64,000 bases of DNA. Origin: Scytonema millei VB511283. GTDB taxonomy: Bacteria; Cyanobacteriota; Cyanobacteriia; Cyanobacteriales; Chroococcidiopsidaceae. Within the stretch, counting starts at the first letter, position 1; each line of letters opens with the position of its first letter. A model generated the notes under the pieces. It worked only from the letters and a program-made list of their open reading frames with translations. It did no database searches and was not told the origin of the DNA. Shown here piece after piece: positions 1-7,629 of the stretch. Location of the stretch: NCBI RefSeq assembly GCF_000817735.3, contig NZ_JTJC03000003.1, positions 620,001 through 684,000 of the forward strand. Direction: 5' to 3'. A program made the translations under genes and the position numbers.

Positions 1-74
1 TGCCAACCGATGTATGGAAGAATTAAATATAAAGTTCTGTTCCGCCAATAATAAAGCCATTTGCCGAGCGCTAT

Positions 75-101
75 GTACAGACATATACGCAAAGTCTGTA
101 C
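75..101. other. Inverted repeat upstream of the CO2-hydration gene
   Basis: Perfect 8-base arms GTACAGAC / GTCTGTAC enclose an 11-base loop. There is no T-tract, so this is not a convincing terminator. It could close the transcript of the gene lying just outside the window or be a regulator site. Confidence 0.4.
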
Positions 102-104
102 GCC

Positions 105-142
105 GATAACTGACAACTGATAACTGATAACTGATAACTGAT
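105..142. repeat. STRR heptamer array (TAACTGA type) abutting a start codon
   Basis: About five heptamers of the TAACTGA/ACTGATA type run directly into the ATG at 143. The ribosome-binding region of the next gene is therefore repeat sequence with no Shine-Dalgarno motif. Confidence 0.85.
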
Positions 143-1273
143 ATGGTCAGCATCACTAACAAGCCTACCAGCCATCCTTTAGCAGAATATATTCAAAGGT
201 TACAAACCGGAGAAGCTTTACTCGCAGATACTCCTGAAAATGTTTTAGAAGTTGTAGGAATCCTCAAAAGCTACGGTGTGGTTTTAGATGCCTACTGGCG
301 AAATTTAACCTATATTTCCGAAAATCAGTTTTTAGTCTTTTTCCCCTTTTTCAAGTATTTCAATGGGGAATTTTCTATTAGCAAATTACTCCGTCATTGG
401 TGGCACGATCGGATCAATTTTGAGTACGCCGAATATTGCATGAAAGCTATGTTTTGGCATGGTGGCGGCGGTTTGGATGCTTATTTAGACACGCTGGAAT
501 TTAAAGAACGAGCAGCAGCAGCCATTCAAGCAAAGTTTAAAAACAATCCTTTGGTTTTGGGAGTAAACCAACTTTTCCCCGAATTTTTACCGGAATTGGT
601 GCGCCAGCAAGCTTATTACAGCGGCTTGGGTCAATTTTGGCACGTCATGAGCGATATGTTTTTGCAGCTGAGCGATCGCTACGATCGCGGTGAAATCAAA
701 ACTATTCCGCAGGTAGTCGAGCATATCTTAAATGGTTTGGTTGCCGATGCTAATACACCAATTACTTACACGGTAAACATTAAAGGCAAAGACTACGAAA
801 TTATTCCCAAAAGCGCGGGTTTAACTTTCCTTCCCGATACAGCCGTACCCTACGTCGAGGCAGTTTTCTTTCGAGGTACGCCGTTCCAAGGTACAGTTTC
901 TTATAACGCTCAAGCACATCAAATTTCCCCCGATCAAGCGCGATTTGCTTACGGTGCGTTGTATGCAGATCCTTTACCGATTGGTGGTGCTGGTATTCCT
1001 CCGACGCTGTTGATGCAAGATATGCGGCATTACTTACCCGAATATCTGCATGAAGTCTATCGTCGCACTAAGCGCGGAGAAGATGACTTGCGGGTACAAA
1101 TTTGTATGACTTTCCAAAAGTCGATGTTTTGCGTCACCACAGCCGCAATTTTAGGACTGATGCCTTATCCAGCAAATACTCAAGATCCGTCAGAACAGCA
1201 GGCAAATATTACTTACCTCGAAAATTGGATGGATCGGTTTATGACTTCGCGGTTGTTGGATGTAAATAGATAG
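143..1273 (+). CDS. chpX: CO2 hydration protein, ChpX/CupB-like
   Basis: A 376-residue protein recognised as the cyanobacterial CO2-hydration (Chp/Cup) family. Members associate with specialised NDH-1 complexes at the thylakoid and convert CO2 to bicarbonate in the cytoplasm, using the proton and electron flow of NDH-1. Visible hallmarks are the aromatic-rich N-terminal half, with WWHDRINFEYAEYCMKAMFW around residues 87-106, and the tail with YLENWMDRF. The length fits the constitutive CupB/ChpX type better than the longer CupA/ChpY, but the subtype is an inference. CupB genes usually follow ndhD4/ndhF4, which would lie left of the window. Its last part (from 1158) has a decayed copy at 2124. 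The beta-carbonic anhydrase and sbtBA downstream share the carbon-concentrating theme. Confidence 0.8.
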   Translation: MVSITNKPTSHPLAEYIQRLQTGEALLADTPENVLEVVGILKSYGVVLDAYWRNLTYISENQFLVFFPFFKYFNGEFSISKLLRHWWHDRINFEYAEYCMKAMFWHGGGGLDAYLDTLEFKERAAAAIQAKFKNNPLVLGVNQLFPEFLPELVRQQAYYSGLGQFWHVMSDMFLQLSDRYDRGEIKTIPQVVEHILNGLVADANTPITYTVNIKGKDYEIIPKSAGLTFLPDTAVPYVEAVFFRGTPFQGTVSYNAQAHQISPDQARFAYGALYADPLPIGGAGIPPTLLMQDMRHYLPEYLHEVYRRTKRGEDDLRVQICMTFQKSMFCVTTAAILGLMPYPANTQDPSEQQANITYLENWMDRFMTSRLLDVNR

Positions 1274-1394
1274 TCGGATGTGAATAGGTAGATGGTGAGA
1301 GGCGATCGCATTGTTTTAGGATGGAAGGGTGCGATCGCCACTCTCTCTACAGCTATTGGTGAAGCCTGTCCCTTGCCCAGTTACCTCGCCTAAC

Positions 1395-1733
1395 TTACGT
1401 TTCAGGAGGAATTTGTGTCTTCAATTCTTCAATCAAGATCGGTATCTCATTTTGCACGACATTCCAAACGATGTTGAAGTTGACAGCATCGTATTCATGT
1501 ACTAACCGATTTCGCATTCCGTTAATTTCTTGCCATGAAACGTTTGGCAAGGTCTGTCGGGTTGCTTCGGAAACTCGTCTTGCGGCTTCGGCAATCACCA
1601 GCAATCGTCGAATTACTGCATCTTGAAGCTGCACATTTTTCACAAACTCACCTTTCGAGCATTGAGCAGTGTAGATGATGATGAGTTCTGCAGATTGCAG
1701 CATATCAAGCAAGAATTGAAGATCCCGTTGCAT
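1395..1733 (-). CDS. hepT: HepT-like HEPN ribonuclease toxin
   Basis: A 112-residue all-helical protein of the HEPN/DUF86 (HepT) family, the RNase toxin of MntA/HepT toxin-antitoxin pairs. The diagnostic RX4HXY motif is intact: R74, H79, Y81 in RNRLVHEY. In characterised pairs the Arg and His are needed for RNA cleavage and the Tyr is the residue AMPylated by the partner antitoxin. It overlaps the end of the nucleotidyltransferase gene by 29 bases, so the two are translated together with the antitoxin first. The pair is bracketed by direct copies of the chpX 3' region, which suggests that it arrived as a module. Confidence 0.85.
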   Translation of the reverse strand: MQRDLQFLLDMLQSAELIIIYTAQCSKGEFVKNVQLQDAVIRRLLVIAEAARRVSEATRQTLPNVSWQEINGMRNRLVHEYDAVNFNIVWNVVQNEIPILIEELKTQIPPET

Positions 1734-2037
1734 AAATCACTTGAGCAGAGGAAAGAATTTCTTGGCGGCGTAGGTAATTACGACTGGTTTCAACGCCCTG
1801 ACGGGTAATTAAGTCAATGTCTCGCTGGAAAATGGTTTTTAACTCTGCTTCCATCCGATCCAAAGTACTGAACGTAGGGCGAGCATCTGGGTGAAATTGC
1901 ACCATCACGTCAATATCGCTGTCGGGGCGGAAGCCATCGCGCAGGACGGAACCAAATAGAGCAAACTCGGTAATTTGCCAGCGATCGCAAAATTCAGCAA
2001 TTTTTTCTATCGGTAATTCAATAGCAGTAATAGTCAT
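1705..2037 (-). CDS. mntA: MntA-like nucleotidyltransferase antitoxin
   Basis: A 110-residue minimal nucleotidyltransferase. The catalytic pattern GSX10DXD is complete: G29-S30 in FALFGSVL, then D41 and D43 in SDIDVMV. In characterised systems this enzyme neutralises HepT by adding AMP groups to the Tyr of the RX4HXY motif, which the neighbouring toxin retains. An AGG-rich ribosome site (CTGGAGG) lies about 11 bases before the ATG. The gene is first in a two-gene operon with hepT. Confidence 0.85.
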   Translation of the reverse strand: MTITAIELPIEKIAEFCDRWQITEFALFGSVLRDGFRPDSDIDVMVQFHPDARPTFSTLDRMEAELKTIFQRDIDLITRQGVETSRNYLRRQEILSSAQVIYATGSSILA

Positions 2038-2123
2038 GTCAGTTTTGCCTCCAGAGCCTAAATTCGCTGATTCATCAATATAGTTGCCGTTGCTTCATCA
2101 GTTTCGAGCGCCCGTTCTACTGT

Positions 2124-2353
2124 TGATGCCTTATCCGGCAAATATAAAAGATCCATTAGAGTAACAAATAAGTATAGCCGATCTCGAAAATTGGACGGAT
2201 CGATTTACAACTTCGCGATTGTTTGGACGTGAATAGATAGAGGCTAAAAAGTGATGTCAAAGGCGGTATACTCTTCGATAGTAATATCATAAAAGTCCCG
2301 ACAAGCTAAGCGGCGCGATCGTCATTTTAAAGTGGAAGGGCGCGATCGCGACG
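2124..2353 (+). pseudogene. Decayed duplicate of the chpX 3' end and downstream spacer
   Basis: Positions 2124-2240 align with the last 116 bases of chpX (1158-1273). Shared blocks include TGATGCCTTATCC, CTCGAAAATTGGA and ACTTCGCG, ending in the same AATAGATAG. Similarity continues into the spacer: GTGGAAGGGCGCGATCGCGAC near 2333 matches ATGGAAGGGTGCGATCGCCAC near 1321. Frame disruptions make this copy non-coding. The two copies bracket the MntA/HepT genes as imperfect direct repeats about 1 kb apart. The copy boundaries are my estimate by eye. Confidence 0.75.
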
Positions 2354-2460
2354 GCTATATGTTAACTCGCCCTGAAAAACCTTGGTTTAAATAAATTGAT
2401 ATTGCTTACTGCATAGTAAGAGGAAAAGTCTAATCCTGTGCCAAATTTCTAAATACAGAT

Positions 2461-2535
2461 ACCGCTGGCGATGAGCCGCCGCCGGAAGCGGAAACGGACG
2501 CTGTAGGCAGTCGGGCCCACTGCCTTGTTCGGTGC
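2461..2535 (-). other. Degenerate attC-like recombination site (inferred)
   Basis: Read on the minus strand, the GC-rich stretch after the acetyltransferase gene resembles an integron attC site: ACCGAAC (a poor R'' box), then AACAAGGCAGTGGGCCCGAC, and a distal GGCTCATCGCC that pairs with GGCAGTGGGCC at about 8 of 11 positions. A simple hairpin AGGCAGT/ACTGCCT (2505-2525) sits inside. No clear terminal GTTRRRY box is left. The position immediately 3' of the acetyltransferase is where a cassette's attC belongs. I would not call it on its own; the better site at 3373 supports it. Confidence 0.35.
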
Positions 2536-2546
2536 GCCGTGAGGCA

Positions 2547-3341
2547 TCAGCTTGCGGCACCCTCATCGTCCGGCAGGTTCAGTGCCTCGTATTTCCCCGT
2601 CGAGCGAAACCCCAGTTGTCGCGCGAGGGCTGAAGACGGCTCATGCGCCGCATCCCAACATGGCTCTAACCCGCGTTCGAGGCAATACAGTATCAGGGCT
2701 GCCGCGACAGCTCTAGCCAACCCACGGCGACGAAACTGAGGGTGGGTCTGGATCTCGATCTCCAATTTTCTCCCGCCAACCGCTGCGGAGGAAGCGCCGG
2801 AGACAAACATGCCCTGATGCAGGATGCCCAGACCGACTCCCTGGGTAATAAACTCTTCGTGAGAACGAAAGCTGCCAAAACTGCCGACCAGGCAAGGATC
2901 GAGGTCTGCGGCGAATTGCGCCACCTCTTCGAGGCGCACTTGCCGCAGTTCAAACCCGCTGGACAGTGCCTGACAAAACCTCCTCAACTTATCGACATCG
3001 AACTTGTCTGCCTGAAAGGCTTCGCGACGATCTACAGTCAACGCATTCGGATAGGTCGCGGCGACCAGATGCTGCCACGCTGGGGTGGGGGCAATCAACA
3101 TCCCCCCAGGCTACAGCAACTTGAAGAGCTGCTGGGCATTTGCGTGGAGTGGATCGCCTGCCAGGAAATGAAAATCAAGCACGGCGAGGGCTACACAAGG
3201 CTCCTCTTGTGAATCTGCAAAGACCTTCCCCATGCCACCTTCGATGGCTGCTGCGACAAAACCACGCAGGCACGGATAACGATCGAACAGCCTCCGTACG
3301 GACTCTCGGTTGTCACTATCCAATTCAATCAGCATAGTCAT
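2547..3341 (-). pseudogene. GNAT acetyltransferase split by an in-frame TAG
   Basis: Two consecutive pieces in one frame encode a GNAT-family N-acetyltransferase of about 265 residues (the large GNAT type related to ZmaR). The N-terminal piece is 3341-3111 (76 residues) and the C-terminal piece is 3101-2547 (184 residues). The only interruption is a TAG at 3113-3111, followed in frame by PGG and then MLIAPTPAW. The C-terminal piece holds the acetyl-CoA-binding signature HPQFRRRGLARAVAAAL and the later ELGF-like RQLGFRSTGKY. A single base change would restore the protein. The gene is clearly more GC-rich than its neighbours and lies between attC-like sites, suggesting a captured cassette gene. 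Separate translation from the ATG at 3101 is possible but lacks a ribosome site. Confidence 0.75.
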
Positions 3342-3372
3342 TTCTGTCAGTGTATTCTCTTAGTAATTGAAC

Positions 3373-3459
3373 ACTTAACGTTCCTGTTGAGCAGCTACAA
3401 GTAACCTTGACAACTCCATCAAAATCTTTCGGTAGTCCGCTCCAACAGGGTTGTTAGGC
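3373..3459 (-). other. attC-like integron recombination site
   Basis: An 87-base imperfect palindrome with the attC layout. The outer boxes are ACTTAAC (3373-3379, fits RYYYAAC) and GTTAGGC (3453-3459, fits GTTRRRY). Each is followed inward by a 3-base spacer. The inner arms are CCTGTTGAGC (3383-3392) and GCTCCAACAGG (3439-3449). The arms pair perfectly except for one extra unpaired base, as expected for the extrahelical base of attC sites. On the minus strand it lies 31 bases after the stop of a 62-codon reading frame and 31 bases before the acetyltransferase start, which is cassette-like packing. No integrase gene is in the window. Confidence 0.55.
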
Positions 3460-3490
3460 TCATTTGTCGCTCACTGCCCCAGATAGCGAT

Positions 3491-3679
3491 CTAGTCTGCG
3501 TTCAACACTTTGTCAGTAATCCAGAAGGGATCTGTGTCACTGTTGCCTCCCAAAGAATCGTTCAACATCTGGCGCAATAACTCTAATCCACTCGGTGGAA
3601 AAAGCCCAGTTGCATCTGCTAGGGCAATCAGAGCAGTCGAATCATGTGCAATGGTTATAGGGTTAGTCAACCACACCAA
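3491..3679 (-). CDS. Small hypothetical protein, possible cassette gene
   Basis: A 62-residue frame that I do not recognise. It starts MVWLTNPITIAH and has a leucine-rich middle (LELLRQML) and the end DPFWITDKVLNAD. It is placed directly before the attC-like site, as a cassette gene would be. Shifting the frame by two near its end gives a run ending RRLDRYLG, so a frameshift in a longer gene is possible. Coding status is uncertain. Confidence 0.35.
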   Translation of the reverse strand: MVWLTNPITIAHDSTALIALADATGLFPPSGLELLRQMLNDSLGGNSDTDPFWITDKVLNAD

Positions 3680-3945
3680 TCGTACTACAAAATACTACAA
3701 AATACGAATAGCTTGGCTCTGAATGCTCGCAGATAACTTTCAGGCTGCTATCCCCACTGAACAGCTAGCAGCCTAACGATGATTTCCACCCACGTCTTAA
3801 ATCGGGGTGGTCGAGGGTGCATAGTCCACTTGACTTGTAAAGAGTCGGTTGGTATTTGGGGGCGATCGCTCATCTCCAAAAGCCAATTGAAGATCGGCTG
3901 AAGATTGGCGATCGCGTGACTTTTGCAAGTTGAAATTTTTAAACC
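3680..3945. other. Spacer with a 9-base-arm palindrome
   Basis: No gene is seen. AGGCTGCTA (3742-3750) and TAGCAGCCT (3766-3774) form a perfect 9-base stem with a 15-base loop, followed by AAC, so that GCCTAAC stands at 3771-3777. This may be debris of another cassette end, but no matching second box was found. The rest shows HIP1 sites only. Confidence 0.4.
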
Positions 3946-4686
3946 TCAAGTCACGATCGCGACTTCTCCCGTGTCTAGATCGTATCGTCCCCCAACAATT
4001 TGCAGTTTGCCTTCTCGTACCAGTTGCATTAAAAGATCGGATTGCTCTAATTTTTTCACTTGATAGCGCACGTTTGCCACAACTGCATTTTCAACTAAAT
4101 CGTCTTCTGATTTACTATTTGATTTATTATTAAGTTGCGCGTTAGCGGAGCTTAACGTAGTTATCGCGGGTTCGATCGCTTTTGCAAAACTACTAATTTG
4201 TCCGGGGAGTGGCTTGCCTTTGACTGCTGCTGTCACTGCACCGCATCGCTCGTGACCTAGTACCATAATTAAGGGAGTCCCTAACATTACTGCGGCATAT
4301 TCTAGGCTGCCAAGTGCTTCAGCAGTCACGATATTCCCAGCAATCCGCACGTCAAACAAATCGCCAATTCCCAAATCGAACAAAATTTCCGCCGGAACCC
4401 GAGAATCAGCACAACTCAGGAGAGTCGCAAACGGATGCTGTGCTGTAGCCACTTCATGCAAGCGTGTCTGCGATTGATGCGGATGTTCCAGCTTTTGCTG
4501 CACGAAACGTTGATTTCCCGCTAGCAACCTTTGCAATGCTGTATTAGGACTATCTGGTTCAATATCCTCTATAACTGCGGCTTGTGCTGGTTCGCCACCA
4601 AGTAAGCTACTCGCAGCAACGCTAACACCAACACCCGCTATCTTTAAAAACTGACGGCGATCGATAAACTTATTCTGACGACTCAT
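3946..4686 (-). CDS. ecaB: Periplasmic beta-carbonic anhydrase (EcaB-like), Tat substrate
   Basis: A 246-residue beta-class carbonic anhydrase, catalysing CO2/bicarbonate interconversion with one zinc. The ligand and catalytic set is complete: C92, D94 and R96 in SCADSRVP, and H145 and C148 in LGHERCGAV. The N-terminus has a twin-arginine signal (DRRQFLKIAG), a hydrophobic stretch and an AQA-A cleavage site, so export by Tat is expected. The ATG at 4686 is chosen because AGGAAG sits seven bases before it; the frame can be extended five codons to a TTG without such a site. The position next to sbtBA suggests that it balances inorganic carbon outside the cytoplasmic membrane. EcaB as the ortholog is an inference. 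Confidence 0.85.
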   Translation of the reverse strand: MSRQNKFIDRRQFLKIAGVGVSVAASSLLGGEPAQAAVIEDIEPDSPNTALQRLLAGNQRFVQQKLEHPHQSQTRLHEVATAQHPFATLLSCADSRVPAEILFDLGIGDLFDVRIAGNIVTAEALGSLEYAAVMLGTPLIMVLGHERCGAVTAAVKGKPLPGQISSFAKAIEPAITTLSSANAQLNNKSNSKSEDDLVENAVVANVRYQVKKLEQSDLLMQLVREGKLQIVGGRYDLDTGEVAIVT

Positions 4687-4721
4687 AATTCTTCCTAACA
4701 AAGCAAGTAACTAGACAGCAG

Positions 4722-4785
4722 CACGTTAGCCACCAGCCACTAGTCACTAGCCACCAGTCACTGATAACTGATAACTGATAACTGA
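4722..4785. repeat. STRR arrays (TAGCCAC and TAACTGA types)
   Basis: Two families stand side by side: GCCACTAG-type units, then four TAACTGA heptamers. The array ends exactly where the stop codon of sbtB begins. Confidence 0.85.
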
Positions 4786-5082
4786 TTAAAGCGAAGCAAT
4801 ACATCTAACAGAACGAATTTCCATCGCATCGGAGATATAACAAGCACCGCCGAATTTATTCAGAATCGGTCGCACATTTTCTATGACTGGCTTAATCTGT
4901 TCTGGCATACAAAAAGCAATAATGTAGACATTATCAAGCTGTGTTGCATCTGCACCAGGACTTCTACCGATCGCATTGCGGATGACAGTGTGTCCGATGA
5001 TGCCTGCTTTATCAAAGCCTGCTAAAATTTTTGGCAGTTCTACCGAATCCGCGAGGACTTCTATTCTTTTGACCGCGTGCAT
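4786..5082 (-). CDS. sbtB: SbtB-like PII protein, regulator of SbtA
   Basis: A 98-residue PII-like protein starting MHAVKRIEVLADS. The frame runs on upstream into sbtA, but the ATG at 5082 gives the family N-terminus and lies five bases after the sbtA stop. SbtB binds adenine nucleotides and controls bicarbonate uptake by docking on SbtA. The PII fold is visible: strand KRIEVLAD, a helix, a loop region with GRSPGADATQLDN, then VYIIAFC and GGACYISDAMEIRSV. The chain ends RCIASL. The C-terminal CGPEGC-type redox loop of Synechocystis SbtB is absent, and the stop abuts a repeat array. Cotranscribed after sbtA. Confidence 0.75.
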   Translation of the reverse strand: MHAVKRIEVLADSVELPKILAGFDKAGIIGHTVIRNAIGRSPGADATQLDNVYIIAFCMPEQIKPVIENVRPILNKFGGACYISDAMEIRSVRCIASL

Positions 5083-5087
5083 AATTT

Positions 5088-6059
5088 CTACCCCCAAAGC
5101 AGGTTGATGCCGTACAAATACAAAGGAATTCCCACAATGATATTGAAGGGAAATGTCAGTGCTAGAGCGGCAGTAACGTAAAGGCTGGGATTGGCTTCTG
5201 GTAGCGTCATCCTCATAGCAGCTGGAACCGCTATATAAGACGCACTCGCACACAACACCGAAAATAACAGTGCATTTCCTTGCGGCATCCCGATCGCTTT
5301 TGCTAAAAGTATGCCAATTGCCGCATTAACTATTGGTATCAATATAGAAAAAGAAATCAAAAACGTACCAGTTTTACCTAAATCTTTGATTCTTCCAGCA
5401 GCAACTAATCCCATATCTAACAAAAAGAAGGTCAGGACTCCGTAAAATATGCCTTGAGTAAATGGTTCTTCTACCTTCCAGCCTTTTTCTCCTGACACTG
5501 CACCTATTATTAGGCTACCAACTAAAAGAAAAACCGAACTGTTAAGAAAAGCCTCTTGCAAAACTTCCGACCAAGAAAAATCGCCATCTTCCTTGTCGAT
5601 CGCAAATAGTTTCACCAAAAGCAGTCCGACAATAATTGCTGGGGATTCCATCAAAGCTAAAGCCGCTACCATGTAACCGCTAAAATCGATTCCCAGTTCA
5701 GTCAGAAAAGAACCAGCAGTAATGAAGGTGACAGCACTGATAGAACCATAGGTAGCCGCGATCGCAGCTGCGTTATATAAGTCGAGTTTGACTTTGAGAA
5801 TAAAAAATGTATAAATCGGCACGATACAAGCCATCATCACCGCTGCCAAAAGTGTGAGTATGACTTCTTGGCTGACTCCGCTTTTGACAAGTTCGTTTCC
5901 TCCTTTAAACCCAATGGCAAATAGGAGATAAAGCGAAAAAAGTTTAGGTAATGGTTGAGGAATTTCTAAATCTGATTTGAGAAAAACAGCTAACATCCCC
6001 AGAAAAAAGAACAGCACTGGCGGACTCAGGACGTTAGACGCGATCAAGCTTACATCCAT
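5088..6059 (-). CDS. sbtA: Sodium-dependent bicarbonate transporter SbtA (short form)
   Basis: A 323-residue inner-membrane protein with about ten hydrophobic segments, recognised as the SbtA family, the high-affinity Na+-dependent bicarbonate importer. Family features include the inverted repeat of helices with LLFAIGFKGG near the first half and YGSISAVTFITAGSF, plus VLCASASYIAVPAAMR in the second. It is shorter than Synechocystis SbtA (about 374), mainly through a brief central loop (AIDKEDGDF), so it belongs with the shorter paralogs. The ATG at 6059 has GGAGAGG five bases before it; a GTG at 6065 would be too close to that site. First gene of the sbtAB pair, probably induced by carbon limitation. 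I could not identify the operator in the 240-base leader. Confidence 0.88.
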   Translation of the reverse strand: MDVSLIASNVLSPPVLFFFLGMLAVFLKSDLEIPQPLPKLFSLYLLFAIGFKGGNELVKSGVSQEVILTLLAAVMMACIVPIYTFFILKVKLDLYNAAAIAATYGSISAVTFITAGSFLTELGIDFSGYMVAALALMESPAIIVGLLLVKLFAIDKEDGDFSWSEVLQEAFLNSSVFLLVGSLIIGAVSGEKGWKVEEPFTQGIFYGVLTFFLLDMGLVAAGRIKDLGKTGTFLISFSILIPIVNAAIGILLAKAIGMPQGNALLFSVLCASASYIAVPAAMRMTLPEANPSLYVTAALALTFPFNIIVGIPLYLYGINLLWG

Positions 6060-6301
6060 TCCCACCTCTCCTCTGGTTTGTGGGAACAGATACCTAAAAA
6101 AGTTTTAATCATCGCAAAACTTAATATTTTATGTTAAATTCAACTACCTGACACCAACCTGGCAACCCATAGCGTTGCACTATTCCAATTTGGCAACTTC
6201 TACCCTGTAAGAACAGTATGAGGCATAGTTTATCAGAAGATGCAACTATTTCTACCTTTGCCAACACTAATTTGTGAAGAGAAGCAAAGCTGCAAATCTA
6301 A

Positions 6302-6943
6302 CTATTGTTGAAACTGAGATAATAACCACGCGCTAACTCTACCGTGATTCATCTCACGAGTTCGCCGCAAAGCTGCTTCTAATAAAGCAATTTCTAAACC
6401 TAGTAAAACTTGAGACTGAGTAATTCTTCTACTACCACCATTGGCAACAGAAAAAGCAAAAATTTCAATATTTTTTACATCTACAATCCAATATTCCGCT
6501 ACTCCTAGTTGTTCGTAAAGCAGACGCTTTTCGCCTTTATCATCTGATAGAGAAGTATTAGCCACCTCGATCGCTAAAGTTGGTGGTGGATAAAGATCGA
6601 GATTGATAATTGTCGTTCCCCAAGGAATTGCTTCGGCATTGCCACCAATATAGTAAGACACGTCGGGCTGTGCTTCTCGAATACCTGTTTTCCGGTAGGT
6701 ACAGTTGTCTTTCCCATTTAAATCTATACCTTTTATCGCCGCCCATAAGTGAACGGCGTAATTAATTATTGAGTGGTCGCTAGCATGGTCATTTCCCACT
6801 GGAGGCATTTCAATTCTCATCCTATCGTTAAAATAGTAGCCCTTAGCTTTTTCTAACTGCGGATTTTCAACGATCTGAACGTACTCATCCCAACTAGCTT
6901 TCACCCAGGTATCGGTTGGTAGCTCGACTTGCGAGATATTCAT
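6302..6943 (-). CDS. Uma2 family endonuclease-like protein
   Basis: A 213-residue DUF820/Uma2 protein, a PD-(D/E)XK nuclease-fold family expanded in cyanobacteria and without a settled role. Core residues are visible: QPDVSYYIG (Asp), LAIEVANTSLSDDKGEKRLLYEQLGVAEYWIVD with the Glu, the Lys of the KRLLY helix and the YWIVD strand. The ATG at 6943 is chosen over a GTG five codons earlier because GAGG lies before it. It follows the gene on its right by 34 bases and is probably cotranscribed with it. Confidence 0.8.
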   Translation of the reverse strand: MNISQVELPTDTWVKASWDEYVQIVENPQLEKAKGYYFNDRMRIEMPPVGNDHASDHSIINYAVHLWAAIKGIDLNGKDNCTYRKTGIREAQPDVSYYIGGNAEAIPWGTTIINLDLYPPPTLAIEVANTSLSDDKGEKRLLYEQLGVAEYWIVDVKNIEIFAFSVANGGSRRITQSQVLLGLEIALLEAALRRTREMNHGRVSAWLLSQFQQ

Positions 6944-6977
6944 AGATAACCTCAGCACAAATTGCTAAATTAGACTT

Positions 6978-7625
6978 TCAGGAGTTATTAATATTCTCTC
7001 CGATCGCATTTGATTCGATCTGAGATTCTAGTTGTCGTTTTTGTGCTAAAAGTTCTTGTATTTTGTGATAGCGAGCGATCGCTACACTCAGCTCCAACAA
7101 TTGATCGAGAGGACAAGGATAAGACCATTGCTCACCAGAGGCATCGAAACCGCAAACACGATAGCTAGTTGGAGATAACGAGCGATCGAGACTACCAGAT
7201 GAATCTGTTGTCAATAAATCTGGACGTTCAAACACGATTTCCTCGATCTCGTCGTCCGATTCTGGAGCAGTTGGATAAGAATCGATCCAAGCATCAACAA
7301 TTGGACCTTCGTAGTAGAGTGCTTGAATTCTCTGTGCTATTCGTTCTAAATCGACAATTGGTGCTGACGGCGATCGCTCTACTTGAATTGTCGTTGTTGG
7401 TGACGGTTCAACGCTGCTAGTAGAAAACTGGGGTAACTGTGGTGACTGGGGTGAATGGGGACGTTCGCTCTCTGCTGATGGCGGAGGTAGATCGACTTTT
7501 GGCGCTACTGGCAAAATCTGAAATGAGAGCGGGCGATCGGTTACAGGAGACGGTTCAGTGGTAGACTGCTTGAGCGTCTCTAGTTGGTCTAAAGTTGCGT
7601 GAATGCGTTGTAGTGCCTGTTTCAT
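6978..7625 (-). CDS. Hypothetical protein with proline/serine-rich linker
   Basis: 215 residues, not recognised. The N-terminus is a short coiled helix (RIHATLDQLETLKQ). Residues about 20-85 form a Pro/Ser/Thr-rich low-complexity linker containing PQSPQLPQF-type repeats. The C-terminal 120 residues look folded, with YRVCGFDASGEQWSYPCPLDQLLEL followed by a charged helix KIQELLAQKRQLESQIE. The layout resembles cyanobacterial proteins in which a linker tethers a small C-terminal module. Upstream of the Uma2 gene on the same strand. Confidence 0.6.
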   Translation of the reverse strand: MKQALQRIHATLDQLETLKQSTTEPSPVTDRPLSFQILPVAPKVDLPPPSAESERPHSPQSPQLPQFSTSSVEPSPTTTIQVERSPSAPIVDLERIAQRIQALYYEGPIVDAWIDSYPTAPESDDEIEEIVFERPDLLTTDSSGSLDRSLSPTSYRVCGFDASGEQWSYPCPLDQLLELSVAIARYHKIQELLAQKRQLESQIESNAIGENINNS

Positions 7626-7629
7626 GTGT

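Noticed and set aside
2058-2156. A 32-codon minus-strand frame (MDLLYLPDKASTVERALE ...) just upstream of mntA
   Set aside because: Its first third is the reverse strand of the decayed chpX copy and it has no ribosome site or recognisable family. It is probably chance.
2742-3212. A 156-codon plus-strand frame across the acetyltransferase
   Set aside because: It is antisense to the conserved GNAT sequence, in GC-rich DNA where long shadow frames are common, and has no motif of its own.
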